Assembly: GCA_016699535.1 (NCBI GenBank)
Contig: CP064980.1
Location: 1,496,001-1,560,000 of the forward strand
From: Myxococcales bacterium
Lineage (GTDB): Bacteria; Myxococcota_A; Polyangia; Polyangiales; GCA-016699535
Direction of reading: 5' to 3'
DNA: 64,000 bases
The notes below the pieces were generated by a model. The model did not search any database. It saw only the letters and a program-made list of their open reading frames with translations, and was not told the origin of the DNA. A program made the translations under genes and the position numbers. Positions 8,436 through 17,900 of the stretch are shown here, in pieces. How positions within the stretch are numbered: position 1 is the first letter of the stretch; each line of letters begins with the position of its first letter.

Positions 8436-8708
8436 CTGAGTTTATTCCAAATACTCAGGTTAACCTATTGCAAAGGTAGCATTCCAAAGCTTTGAAAGAC
8501 TTGGCGCGCTGCCTTGATAACTCTGCACAAGCAGAGTTATCAAGGCAGCCGCTTAAATTATCCACCATCAGATGTAACTTCGCCAACGGTATGTTTTCTG
8601 CATCGAGTTACGAATCACTGATGGTAAATCGTGGGTACAATTCCGAAGATGTTTTGTTTTAAGCTTCGAAGACAATAGCTTGAGCGCACGCGGAGCTATT
8701 GTCTTCGA
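8436..8708. repeat. Array of four hairpins in a 302-bp spacer
   Basis: The spacer 8428-8729 has no gene but contains, in order: CTGAGT/ACTCAG (8436-8458); a perfect 18-bp stem with a 4-base loop (8509-8526 with 8531-8548); an imperfect stem of CCATCAG/CTGATGG type (about 8562-8627); and a perfect 15-bp stem (8666-8680 with 8694-8708). None is followed by a T-run. It separates convergent genes (XRE and iron alcohol dehydrogenase). It may be a bidirectional terminator zone or the remains of foldback elements. Confidence 0.6.
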
Positions 8709-8729
8709 GCGCCTTAGCGTAATAGAGAA

Positions 8730-9883
8730 TCACAAAGAAGCTTCGTAAAGCGAAGCCATGTCATCAATCGTGCAGCTTCGCGGATTCGAACGATGGCAGC
8801 TGTCGACAAACGCAAGCTGAGCCAACTCTGGAATATCCGCCTCATCAATATCAACTGAGTTAAGACCTTCAGGTAAACCCACTGATTTTCTCAACTTGCG
8901 AATCGCGCCGGAGCATTCAAAGGCCAGGGTCTCCTCGTTGTCACCACGTGCACCCAAAAGCGTAGCAAGTCGTGCGATGCGGCCAGCAATGGCTTTGCGA
9001 TTGAAGTCGAGGACAGCAGGAAGACATAGCGCATTGGCTAGGCCGTGATGCAGGTCGTATTTTGCCGAAAGTGGGTGAGCGAGCGAATGACATGCCCCAA
9101 GGCCTTTTTGAAAAGCCACCGCGCCCATCATGGACGCTTTGAGCATCGCGCCGCGTGCTTCAAGGTCATCACCGTTTTCAACGGCTTTCTCCAAGTTGGC
9201 GGCAATGAGCTCGATGGCTGCAAGGGCGATGCCGTTGGCCATGGGGTGATCGCCTTTGGAGCAATAGGCCTCGATATTGTGAGTCAGTGCATCAAAACCG
9301 GTGGCTGCTGTAGTGTTTGCAGGCATGGTGGCAGTTAGTTTGGGGTCGAGTATAGCTACATCGGGGATGAGTCTTGGCGAAAAGAAGACAGTCTTGCTGC
9401 CTGTTGATGCCAGAGTAGCCACTGCGCTGCGTCCCACTTCGCTGCCTGTTCCAGCCGTTGTGGGGATGGCAATCATGGGGGCCATGCTTTCAGTAATACG
9501 TTCTTCGCCACCTTTAGCATCATCGTAGTCTTCCAGGGGGCCGGTGTGCGCTGCGCAAAGACGGACGAGCTTGGCAACATCGATGGCGCTACCGCCTCCG
9601 ACTGCAACGACGATGTCTGCTTTTGCAGCAACAAAGGCTTCTGTTGCTTTTCGGACTTCGCTTTCTTTGGGATTGCTGCTGATGGCATCAAAGGTGCCAT
9701 AGGAGATTTCGGCGAGTTTCAGGGCTTTGCCGGCTTCGTCTGTGAGGCCTGCGGCAACGACACCCGGATCGCTCACGATCAAGGCATGCTTAGCACCGAG
9801 ACGTTTGGCTTCTCGCCTAAATCCTCGACGCAGCCTTCACCAAAAAGCACCTTGGTAGGAAAATTCCAGACGACAACGCTCAT
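8730..9883 (-). CDS. Iron-containing alcohol dehydrogenase (frameshift near 9817)
   Basis: The main frame (8730-9782) holds nearly the whole group III alcohol dehydrogenase: NAD-binding VGGGSAIDVAK, PTTAGTGSE, and metal ligands in FDALTHNIEAY, HSLAHPL and HHGLANA. The missing N-terminus (MSVVVWNFPTKVLFGEGCVEDLG) is read from the ATG at 9883 in another frame; adding one base near 9815-9819 joins them. The full product is about 384 residues, the family norm. It follows the ligase and aldehyde dehydrogenase genes on the same strand and would oxidise an alcohol group in the same pathway. Confidence 0.85.
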
Positions 9884-9979
9884 GCGCGAAGCCTCCGCTT
9901 TTCAAACCGACACGTCAACTCAAAAGCATCAAAATCCAGCAAAACAATAAAAATACATTTTCTGGCTAAAATCACGATT

Positions 9980-11340
9980 TTAAATCGATTCAAAATAGCG
10001 CTCGAGTTCCCACTGGCTGACGGAAAGCTCGTATTGTCTGACTTCCCAGTCGCGGGCTCGACAGTAGTGATCGACAATTCCGAACCCAGCAGTTGGGGTG
10101 CAAGTTTGCTTTGCTTTAGGCAATGCAAAGCATCCTTGAGGCTTGATGGAAGTCTATTTTCCTCAGTGATGGCGGCGGTCGCATCACCCGTGACAGGGGG
10201 CGGAGGTGCGATTTTATTCTCTGCGCCGTGCAGTCCTGCAGCAAGCGAAGCTGCAATGGCAATGTGTGGCTGAATATCGGCGGCCGTTTGACGGTATTCA
10301 CTGCGATTGCCTTTGCCTGTCGGGTCCGTGATGGCACGGATGGCGCAAGTGCGATTGTCATAGCCCCAAGAGGCTGATAGGGGTGCCCAGACTCCGGGCA
10401 CATAGCGTTTGTAGCTATTTATTGTGGGTGAATAGAGCGCGGTGAATTCCTTCATCATAGCAAGTTGGCCGCCCACGTAGTACTGGCCGAGTTCGGAGAG
10501 TTGCTTTGCATCCTCAGGGTTGGCGAACAGGTTTTGTTTTCCTTCGCGATCCCACAAGCTTTGATGCAGATGACCACTTGAGCCCGGCAATTCGGGATGC
10601 CACTTTGCCATGAAGGTCACACTTAATCCGTGCTTGGCACAGACTTCTTTAAGTAGCGTTTTAAAGAGCGCGCCTTTATCGGCTGCCATAAGTGCATCGT
10701 CGTAGCGAATGGCCACTTCATAGACTCCGGGTCCTGTTTCGGTGTGCAAGCCTTCAAGGCCAATGCTGAAGTGCTCACATGCATCCATAATGTCATGCAT
10801 CAGCTCGGAGTGCTGTCCTTCGCGAAGCCAAGAGTAACCAAACATACCGGGGCTTAGAGGATCGAGATCGCGAAAGCCTTTTTCATGTAGCGACTGAGGC
10901 GTTTCACGAAAAATCCAAAACTCAAATTCCGCAGAGACATAAGGGCGGTAGCCCATCGCGTTTGCTTTGCTTAGCACCTTTTTGAGCAATCCTCGTGGAC
11001 AGGCCGGGAAGGCATCCCCGTTGGGCGAGTAAAAATCAACCAAGAAGGCAGCTGTGTTGGCTTCAAAAGGTAGCAGTCTAAAGCTTTCCAGATCAATTTG
11101 TGCAGCGAGAGCGGGATAGCCGGTGTGCCAGCCGGTTAGTTTGGAGTTGTCATAGAGGGTATCGGTGATGTCCCAGCCAAAGATGACATCGCAAAAGCCG
11201 AAACCGTTTTCAACGGCTGAGAAAAATTTTTCCAAGGAAATGTATTTTCCTCGCAAAATACCATCAAGGTCAAAACCGCCGACCTTAACTCGCCGGATTT
11301 GGTGTTCTTCAAAGAGATTGCGTAACTCGCTTTTGGTCAT
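9980..11340 (-). CDS. Glutamine-synthetase-like gamma-glutamyl ligase (frameshift near 10076)
   Basis: The protein has the GS catalytic core: EFEFWIF, LEGLHTETGPGVYEVA, AKWHPELPGSSGHLHQSLW, and NRTCAIRAI with R. Its N-terminus (VRVGGFDLDGILRGKY-like) and lack of an adenylylation loop place it with PuuA/GlnA-like ligases rather than ammonia-assimilating GS. In the called frame the C-terminus turns to nonsense after LLGSE; restoring one T near 10076-10077 gives the expected ending VDHYCRARDWEVRQYELSVS and a stop at 9980. Likely reaction: ATP-dependent glutamylation of an amine. The ALDH and Fe-ADH neighbours suggest an amino-alcohol substrate such as ethanolamine (inference). Confidence 0.85.
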
Positions 11341-11361
11341 TGTTGTGTTGTCCCACGAGGA

Positions 11362-12831
11362 TTAAATATTTACCCAGACACATTTATCGGTAGTGTAAAG
11401 GTCTAGTGCGTTTTTACCAAGCTCGCGGCCCCAGCCGCTTTGCTTGTTGCCACCAAAGGGAGCTGCGCTATCAAAGCCATTCCAACGATTGATCCAAACC
11501 ACGCCAGCCTTAATCTCTTTGGCTAAACGATGGGCACGCGAGATGTCTTTCGTAAAGATAGCGCTGACCAATCCGTAGCTTGTACCATTTGCGATCTGTA
11601 TTGCTGCGGCTTCATCAGCAAACTCAAGTACCGAGAGCACGGGTCCAAAAATCTCTTCCTGCGCGATGCTCATATGGCTTTTGACTTCATCGAAGATGGC
11701 GGGTCGCAGGTAGTAGCCTTTGTCAGGCATGCTGTTCTGCTTTGCTTCGCTTGTGATTAAGCGGGCCCCTTCGGTCTTGCCTTTTTCGATATACGATCGG
11801 ACTTTTTCATATTGGGCTTTGGAAACAAGAGCGCCCATGTGATTGTTCGTATCAAAGGGATCCCCCACTTTCATTTGCTCGCAGCGGCTCGTCAGTTTAT
11901 CGAGCAATTTGTCTTTGATAGACGATTGCACCAAAAGTCGGGTGCTGGCGCTACATACTTCCCCTTTGTTGGCAAAGCTTCCCGCCATGGCAGCTTGCAC
12001 GGCGCCATCGATATCGGCATCGTCAAACACAAGCAAGGGTGATTTGCCGCCGAGCTCGAGGCTTACTTTCTTTAAATTACTTTCCGCGCTGGCCTTGAGT
12101 AGCAGACGGGCGGTGCGAATAGAGCCCGTAAACGCAATTTTATCCACGTCCATGTGTCTGCTGAGCGCTTCGCCTGCAACGGAGCCATAACCAGGAACGA
12201 CGTTGAGCACGCCGTCCGGCAGCCCTGCCTCTTTGGTAATCTTAGCCAGTTCAAGTGCTGTAAGTGGCGTCCATTCGCTTGGTTTGAGTACGATGGTGCA
12301 GCCGCAAGCCAATGCTGGCGCTACTTTCCAAGCAGCCATAAGCAGCGGGTAGTTCCAGGGCACAATCTGTCCGCACACACCGACGGGCTCTTTGAGCGTG
12401 TATACAAAGTTGCCGCCATCCACAGGAATGGTCTCGCCATAAATCTTGCGAGTCCATCCGGCATAGTAACGAAACGCATCGGCGCTTGGTTCTACATCCC
12501 CAATGCCTTCACGAATTGTTTTGCCGTTGTTCAAAGTCTCGATCGTGCCAAGGCGCTCGGCGTTCTGTTCCAACAAGTCCGCAATGCGTAGCAAGATCTT
12601 TTCTCTTGCAGAAGGATTCATTCCCTTCCATGTAGAATCTTCAAACGCGCGTCGGGCGGCCTGGACTGCTAAGTTAACTTCGTTCTCGGTTGCGGCATGG
12701 ACCTGGCAAAGAATCGATTCGGTGGCTGGATTGACGACATCAATGAGCTCGCCGTGATTTGGCACGTAAGCTTTACCGTCGATAAAAAGTGGTTGAGGCT
12801 GTTTGAGTTCGTCTTCAATTGCCTTGCGCAT
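11362..12831 (-). CDS. NAD-dependent aldehyde dehydrogenase
   Basis: 489 residues, full-length ALDH. The Rossmann and catalytic motifs are intact: PWNYPLLMAAWKVAPALA, FTGS, catalytic Glu in SLELGGKSP and nucleophile in GEVCSA, plus EEIFGPVL near the C-terminus. It is closest in feel to betaine/gamma-glutamyl-aldehyde dehydrogenases (PuuC-like). First gene of the minus-strand trio ALDH, GS-like ligase, Fe-ADH, with 21 bases to the ligase start. It would oxidise the aldehyde made by the Fe-ADH to an acid. Confidence 0.9.
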   Translation of the reverse strand: MRKAIEDELKQPQPLFIDGKAYVPNHGELIDVVNPATESILCQVHAATENEVNLAVQAARRAFEDSTWKGMNPSAREKILLRIADLLEQNAERLGTIETLNNGKTIREGIGDVEPSADAFRYYAGWTRKIYGETIPVDGGNFVYTLKEPVGVCGQIVPWNYPLLMAAWKVAPALACGCTIVLKPSEWTPLTALELAKITKEAGLPDGVLNVVPGYGSVAGEALSRHMDVDKIAFTGSIRTARLLLKASAESNLKKVSLELGGKSPLLVFDDADIDGAVQAAMAGSFANKGEVCSASTRLLVQSSIKDKLLDKLTSRCEQMKVGDPFDTNNHMGALVSKAQYEKVRSYIEKGKTEGARLITSEAKQNSMPDKGYYLRPAIFDEVKSHMSIAQEEIFGPVLSVLEFADEAAAIQIANGTSYGLVSAIFTKDISRAHRLAKEIKAGVVWINRWNGFDSAAPFGGNKQSGWGRELGKNALDLYTTDKCVWVNI

Positions 12832-12971
12832 GAGAGCTAGCTTCGGTGAGCTTTCTTAGCTTGTCAAACTGATTTTTCATTCCTGTCATCGCAAGTGCCT
12901 GTTTTGCAACAGCTGTGAATCTGAAGCACGTGGGACATGTACGCATGGCCGAAATCTCAGCAATTTTTCTT

Positions 12972-12987
12972 TGGCACGCAAGCTGCA
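12972..12987 (+). promoter_or_regulatory. Sigma-54 promoter (-24/-12)
   Basis: TGGCACGCAAGCTGCA matches the consensus TGGCACG-N4-TTGCA at all but one key position with exact spacing. Predicted start of transcription is near 12998, about 29 bases before the ATG at 13027. Confidence 0.8.
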
Positions 12988-13026
12988 ATCTACCTCCATC
13001 AACATCTTTTTTATTTGAGGTAAACC

Positions 13027-13683
13027 ATGACTTCTTCACAACGTTTTGTTCATTTTTTTCTAACTTTTATTTTTACGTTAACAGTGATTTTTGCTCATTC
13101 CGTACTTGTGAGTGCACAGGATGCTAGCCGTGAAACAAGTGATTCATTTCAGCTTCAGCGCAAATCCGAGCCGCCTCAAAAGCAGACACATCTCGCACCC
13201 GAACTTCTTGGTAGCCTGGCTGGCGGTGTTTTAGGAGCAGCTGTGGTCGGCGGAATCGCCGCAGGACTCTATGTAGCGAACTGCGATCGAAGTTCTCACG
13301 ACGAAATTAGCTGCGATGGCCGAGCAACGATTCTCGCAGCTTTTGTTACACCTCTGGGATTTGTGGCTCTTGCGCCACTTGGGGGCTATATCGGAGGGCG
13401 AGCGGCTCAGGGCACAGGAAAACTTGGTTATGCCTATCTCGGTGAGCTTGTTGGTTTGCTCGTAGGCTCGATTCCTTTAATTTTTGCTGCCGCGATGCAC
13501 TCCGATGCGCTTGCATACACCGGAGCGATTACAACAACCTTGGGTGCCATCATTGGTCCTGTCGTTGGCTTTGAACTTTCGCAAGACAATCCACAAACGA
13601 AAGACCAGCCGAAAGTGACAGCAGGGCTAGCTCCAGCGTCAAAGGGATTGGGGGCTCAGGCTATGATGCGCGTCGCTTTTTGA
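13027..13683 (+). CDS. Exported glycine-rich membrane protein, unknown function
   Basis: 218 residues. A cleavable signal peptide (to about residue 30, VSAQ) is followed by four hydrophobic, Gly/Ala-rich segments (about 58-82, 100-125, 135-160, 162-180) resembling glycine-zipper membrane helices, and a polar tail. There are two cysteines (CDRSSHDEISC) that could form a periplasmic disulfide. No family recognised. The promoter at 12972 indicates sigma-54 control. GAGG lies 8 bases before the ATG. Confidence 0.7.
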   Translation: MTSSQRFVHFFLTFIFTLTVIFAHSVLVSAQDASRETSDSFQLQRKSEPPQKQTHLAPELLGSLAGGVLGAAVVGGIAAGLYVANCDRSSHDEISCDGRATILAAFVTPLGFVALAPLGGYIGGRAAQGTGKLGYAYLGELVGLLVGSIPLIFAAAMHSDALAYTGAITTTLGAIIGPVVGFELSQDNPQTKDQPKVTAGLAPASKGLGAQAMMRVAF

Positions 13684-13716
13684 GCAACTTTGGGTATCAA
13701 CGACCGATAAGCAGGT

Positions 13717-14020
13717 ATGAAAATGCCATTTAGTTTCAAGGTGCTCAAAACGTTTGCTCTTAGCGCCGCACTTGGTGGTGCAGCAGTTTACGGGATTTCA
13801 GAAGTAGGACCCGAGATTGCCCAAGCCAAACAAACTCTACTGCGACATGTTGATTCGGCGAATGCGAGTTCAGAATTTTTCGGGCCTGTTTTCCGCTCTT
13901 CGTTCCTTGATTCAAGCCATTCCGGAACCCAAAGACATCGAAAAAATCGAGCAGCGCATCCAGGTCGGCCAAAGCCAAGAAAAACAAACAGTGACAACAA
14001 AAGTAGCCACTGAGCAGTGA
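13717..14020 (+). CDS. Small exported protein, probably frameshifted at 13876-13880
   Basis: The first frame (13717-14013) starts with a clear signal peptide (MKMPFSFKVLKTFALSAALGG) but becomes low-complexity and basic after residue 53. The next frame encodes an amphipathic continuation (SGLFSALRSLIQAIPEPK...) ending at 14020. Removing one T from the run at 13876-13880 gives one protein of about 100 residues. Which version is real cannot be settled here. No family recognised. It lies 33 bases after the preceding gene and may share its sigma-54 promoter. Confidence 0.45.
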
Positions 14021-14093
14021 AATACTGGGGATAATAGCTCCCCCAATATGAGAGTTTTAGTTAAAAACACGAGCAATTTCAGACGGCAACTGC

Positions 14094-14109
14094 TGGCACA
14101 GTTTATGCT
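14094..14109 (+). promoter_or_regulatory. Sigma-54 promoter (-24/-12)
   Basis: TGGCACAGTTTATGCT has the GG and GC doublets 10 bases apart and near-consensus boxes. Predicted start is near 14120, about 29 bases before the lipoprotein ATG at 14149. Confidence 0.75.
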
Positions 14110-14148
14110 TGTAAGTTAAGGATGCAACTTATTCTCAAGGATGGATCA

Positions 14149-14814
14149 ATGAAAAAAAACATTGCTTGGCTTATGAAAAGCAGTCTGTTGACGCTCTTAG
14201 TTCTTTCGGCATGTGGCTATGAAGGCGCTTCTGATCTCGATGAGCTTCAGGGAGCTTCAGGTAAAAATGATCTTGTTGAGCTGAGTCTGTGGGCTGTCGA
14301 GTGGAGTAACAGAGTAATTCATAATCCATCGGGAACTCAGAGTGAGAACCTCGAGAGCAGCAACGAATTTTGGACTATTGCTACCGAGCAGAGCGAAAAT
14401 GGACCTGTACGTACAGCACATTATTGTGTTTTACATGACGATGAAACTATCACGTGCGATGATTCGATCGCCGTTGTCATTCCGACTGCAAGCGATGGAA
14501 TTTACTTCATGACTGAGCGCTTTCCTTTTGCAAACGCTGAAGGTGCGGAATGGCGAGACAGTTTCATCCTCTATGAAACAGGCACCTCTGACGACGGTAC
14601 ACCATTCATGAGTGGTACTGCTTCAGAGGCGCAGTGGTTGGATGGAGAGCCTTACGCAAAGATTACCGCAGATTGTGTTTGGCAGAAAGTTGCCGAGCAA
14701 GTTTATTCAACATCTTCATCAGCAGAAGGAACCATGGTTACATTCCGAAGGGATATGACCGAGGGTTTAGAGTTAATTTCAAACATATCCGCTAGCAAAC
14801 ATTTAATTCCTTAA
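14149..14814 (+). CDS. Lipoprotein of unknown function
   Basis: 221 residues from the ATG at 14149, which has AAGGATGG upstream; an in-frame ATG at 14122 is rejected because it falls at the predicted transcription start. Signal peptide with lipobox LSAC, then an acidic globular domain (ASDLDELQGASGKNDLVELS...). Two cysteines (CVLHDDETITC) may form a disulfide. No family recognised. Driven by the sigma-54 promoter at 14094. A MITE-like element begins 12 bases after the stop. Confidence 0.75.
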   Translation: MKKNIAWLMKSSLLTLLVLSACGYEGASDLDELQGASGKNDLVELSLWAVEWSNRVIHNPSGTQSENLESSNEFWTIATEQSENGPVRTAHYCVLHDDETITCDDSIAVVIPTASDGIYFMTERFPFANAEGAEWRDSFILYETGTSDDGTPFMSGTASEAQWLDGEPYAKITADCVWQKVAEQVYSTSSSAEGTMVTFRRDMTEGLELISNISASKHLIP

Positions 14815-14825
14815 GCGCTGTGCGT

Positions 14826-14989
14826 TAGTGTTCGTTTAAGAAAATCCTGAGCCATTCGGCTTGTTCTTTGCTCTGCTACCTGCGTTGCCATTCCTTGAAT
14901 TATCAAGGGATAGTCCTGCGTCATGGCGCCTTGGCATTAGAGCAAAGCCCGGCGCCTCGGTGGCTCAGGACTTTCTTAAACGAACACTA
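14826..14989. mobile_element. MITE-like element, copy A (164 bp)
   Basis: Terminal inverted repeats of 29 bases including the flanking TA (left TAGTGTTCGTTTAAGAAA..., right arm identical but for one base). The interior folds into a further stem (CTTTGCTCT with AGAGCAAAG) and a central CCTTGA/TCAAGG hairpin. No reading frame. Copies B (45426-45589) and C (39202-39362) share ends, length and architecture. The right end supplies the last four codons and the stop of lhr. TA duplication suggests an IS630-type transposase acting in trans (inference). Confidence 0.8.
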
Positions 14990-17900
14990 GTTTTGCTTGT
15001 TTGCTGAGCGTTCGAGCGGAGGCTACACGCAACAGAGCATTTTGAAAGGCCCAGCGCATGTGCTCAGGGATGTTTTCGAGCCAACGAATTTCGCCATGTT
15101 CTGAAACGGCAATAACTTTTCCGTCTTTGAATAGAATGCGGTTTTTAGCTGAAGCTGTTAGGCGGGATTCGTGATCGACGATGCCCAGCAAGTTAACCGG
15201 ATCGGCGGCGCTCAGTGAAATAAGCCCGCTGCTTGGCGCTTCACGTTTGACCTTGCGTAAACTGACGACAGCTTCAGGGAGTGCATATTGTTCACCAGAA
15301 AAACCAGAAACAAAACGACCGCCGCGAATCTCGCCGCGTGCTTCCATGCGGCGCAAAGCGTAGAGAAGTTCTCGCCAGGGTAGTATGTTGCTTTCGCGAG
15401 CAAGCAGGGCTCTGAAGATGATTCCATAGCGGAGCAATAGTGTTTTGGCTTGTGAGATGGCCAGGTTGTTTGTCTCTTGTTGGGATCGATGAATCAACGA
15501 CCAGCGTCCTGCATTTTGCATGCTGGTGGCAAAGTCGGTGCCCTTGCTTTTTCGCGTCGCTGCATCGCGTTTGATTTGCGGTAGTAATAAAGCGCGTAAG
15601 CCTGAAAAACTATCGGCATGTACAAGCCCAAGGGAGCTTAGTTCACTTAGGGCGTTTTCAAGCTGACTTGAAAGCAGCCCGGTGATCTCCAAAAGCTGCT
15701 CGAAAAAGTTTGCGCCATGATCTTGCAGGGCTTGCAGCAGCTGTTTGGCCTCATGGCTTAGTGTTTCGCTTTGCTCAGGGGAGCTGAGCCAGTCTTGGAG
15801 ATTGCTCCGCAAGCACAGTGCCATAGGCGTGCTGCGAATCGGGCCTTGCTTGGTTTTGTTTGCGGCTTTTGAAGGCGCAAGCCGAGCCCAAGCTATTTTT
15901 CCGCTTAGACAAAGCTGATCGATCCAACTTGGATCATAGCGTTCAAGTCGTGCCGGAAGTACATCGTTTTCCCAAGCGCTCGCAGCGACGGAAAATCCCT
16001 GAAGCTGCTCGACAATTGCAGAAAGTCCGGCCGGGCCTTGAAGCCCAGTTCCCGGACACACATGCTGCCAGTGCAAAAGAAAATGCATGAAATCAGCTTT
16101 GCTGACGGGTTTGATTTCTTTGCGCAATCGCTCGATGCTGCCGTGTTGAATGCGTGCAAGCAGGCGTCGATCGCACCATTGCAGAGCTGCGACGTTTGGC
16201 TCAAAGCTTCCGCGCATGGCAAAGCCTTCGGCCTCAAGCGCCAGCAAAGCTTGCTCAACCTGTTCAAGTGCGATGCCGCTTAGCTCGTGCAGATGCTGAG
16301 CGTCAGTAGGTCCCATTGCTTCAAGTCGTGAACGGATGATTTCTTTGCAGGCTTGCTCGCGGTCGACTGATTCCTGTTCGGTGGCTGTGATCATTGGGCT
16401 AAGCGTTAAGTCTGGATCCAAGGTGCGCCAGTGGTGCATGCGCTCTGCTGCAACCCAAAGCTCCTGGCCGCAACGATCCACTCGGGTGGCGCGCTTGTCT
16501 TTGATGAGTGCTTCAAAAAATTCTTCGACCTTTTGACCTTCTTGACTGGTCCAAAAAGCACATAGGACCAGGGCATCGTGCAGCTCATCGGCGTTTCGAG
16601 CCTCGGGCCAGGCCTGTTCTTTAACCCGGGCAATCACGGAAGGATCAAGTGCGCCAAGCGATGCGGCGTCTTCCGGTGCGATGAACCGTCGTGAAGAAAT
16701 AGCGCGTGTACGTCGCTCTTCCAGAGGCGTGTCATCCAAAAAGGCATAGGGACGTGCTCCGAGAATCTCTTGCGCCAGCGGTGAAGGCTCCGAGAGATCA
16801 CGGCCGATGCACTGGACTTTGTTTTGCGCGACCTGCTCGAGCAGCGCTTCAAGCCCTTCAATGTCCATGGCCTCGGTCAAACAATCGTGGATGGTTTGCT
16901 GAACCAGTGGGTGATCGGGAATCTCACGATCGCCTGCAATGTTTTCAAGGCAAGCGAGCTGATCCGGAAAACACACAGCAATCAAGTCTTCGGCGGCAAT
17001 GCGTTGCAGTTGCGGCGGGACTTTTTTGCCACCGCGAAAGCGCAACACCGCAAGCGCGCGCGATGCATTCCAGCGCCAACGGGTTTCAAACATCGGCGCA
17101 TCGAGCATGGCTTGAATAAGAATCTGTCTTACGCTTTGGCTTTTAAGAAAGGCAAAGACATCTTCAAGCGGAAAACTGTGGGTGGGGCCCAAGGAGAGAA
17201 TAATCGCATCGTCGGTCGCTGCAGCTTGAAGCTCAAAGTTGAAAGAACGGCAAAAGCGTTTGCGCAACGCAAGGCCCCAAGCGCGGTTGATGCGATCGCC
17301 AAAGCTTGAGTGAATGACAAAATGTTGATTGCCGGCTTCATCGAAAAAACGTTCGGCCACAATAGCCTGTTGGCTGGGTAAGGTGCCAAGCGCCAGCATG
17401 GCGCTGTGCAAATAGTCCACAAGTTGTCTAGCTGCGCTGTGCTCTAGTCCGACCTCGTCTTGAACAAAAGCCAGTGCTTTGCTTAGGCCATCCGCAGGGT
17501 GGGCTTTGAGGCGCTCTTCGATCTGCTCTCTTAGCCGTGATACAGCAAAGGAAAGCTCTTTGCTTCGTCCCGGGGCTTCGCCAAACCAAAAGGGGATGTT
17601 CGGAGGCTGTCCGGCGGCATCGATCACTCGAAGTTTGCTGTTTTCAATGCGCACGATTTGCCAAGAGCAGTTGCCCAGCTGAAAAATATTGCCCGGCAGA
17701 CTCTCAATCGCAAAGTCTTCGTTGACGGTGCCGACGACGGTATCGGTGGGCTCAAGTACGACATCGTAATCAGCATTGTCCGGAATGGCGCCGCCACAGG
17801 TCATCGCCGTGAGGCGGGTGGCGGGTCGCGCTCGCAGGATGCGGTTAACAGCGTCGTGATGAATGAGCGCAGCACGCCTGCCGCGGCGCGTGCTAAAGCC

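Noticed and set aside
8428..8729. Integron attC-like site (GTTAGGC at 8429-8435 followed by hairpins)
   Set aside because: No matching RYYYAAC core at the right distance, no integrase and no gene cassettes; the hairpins lack the bulge pattern of attC.
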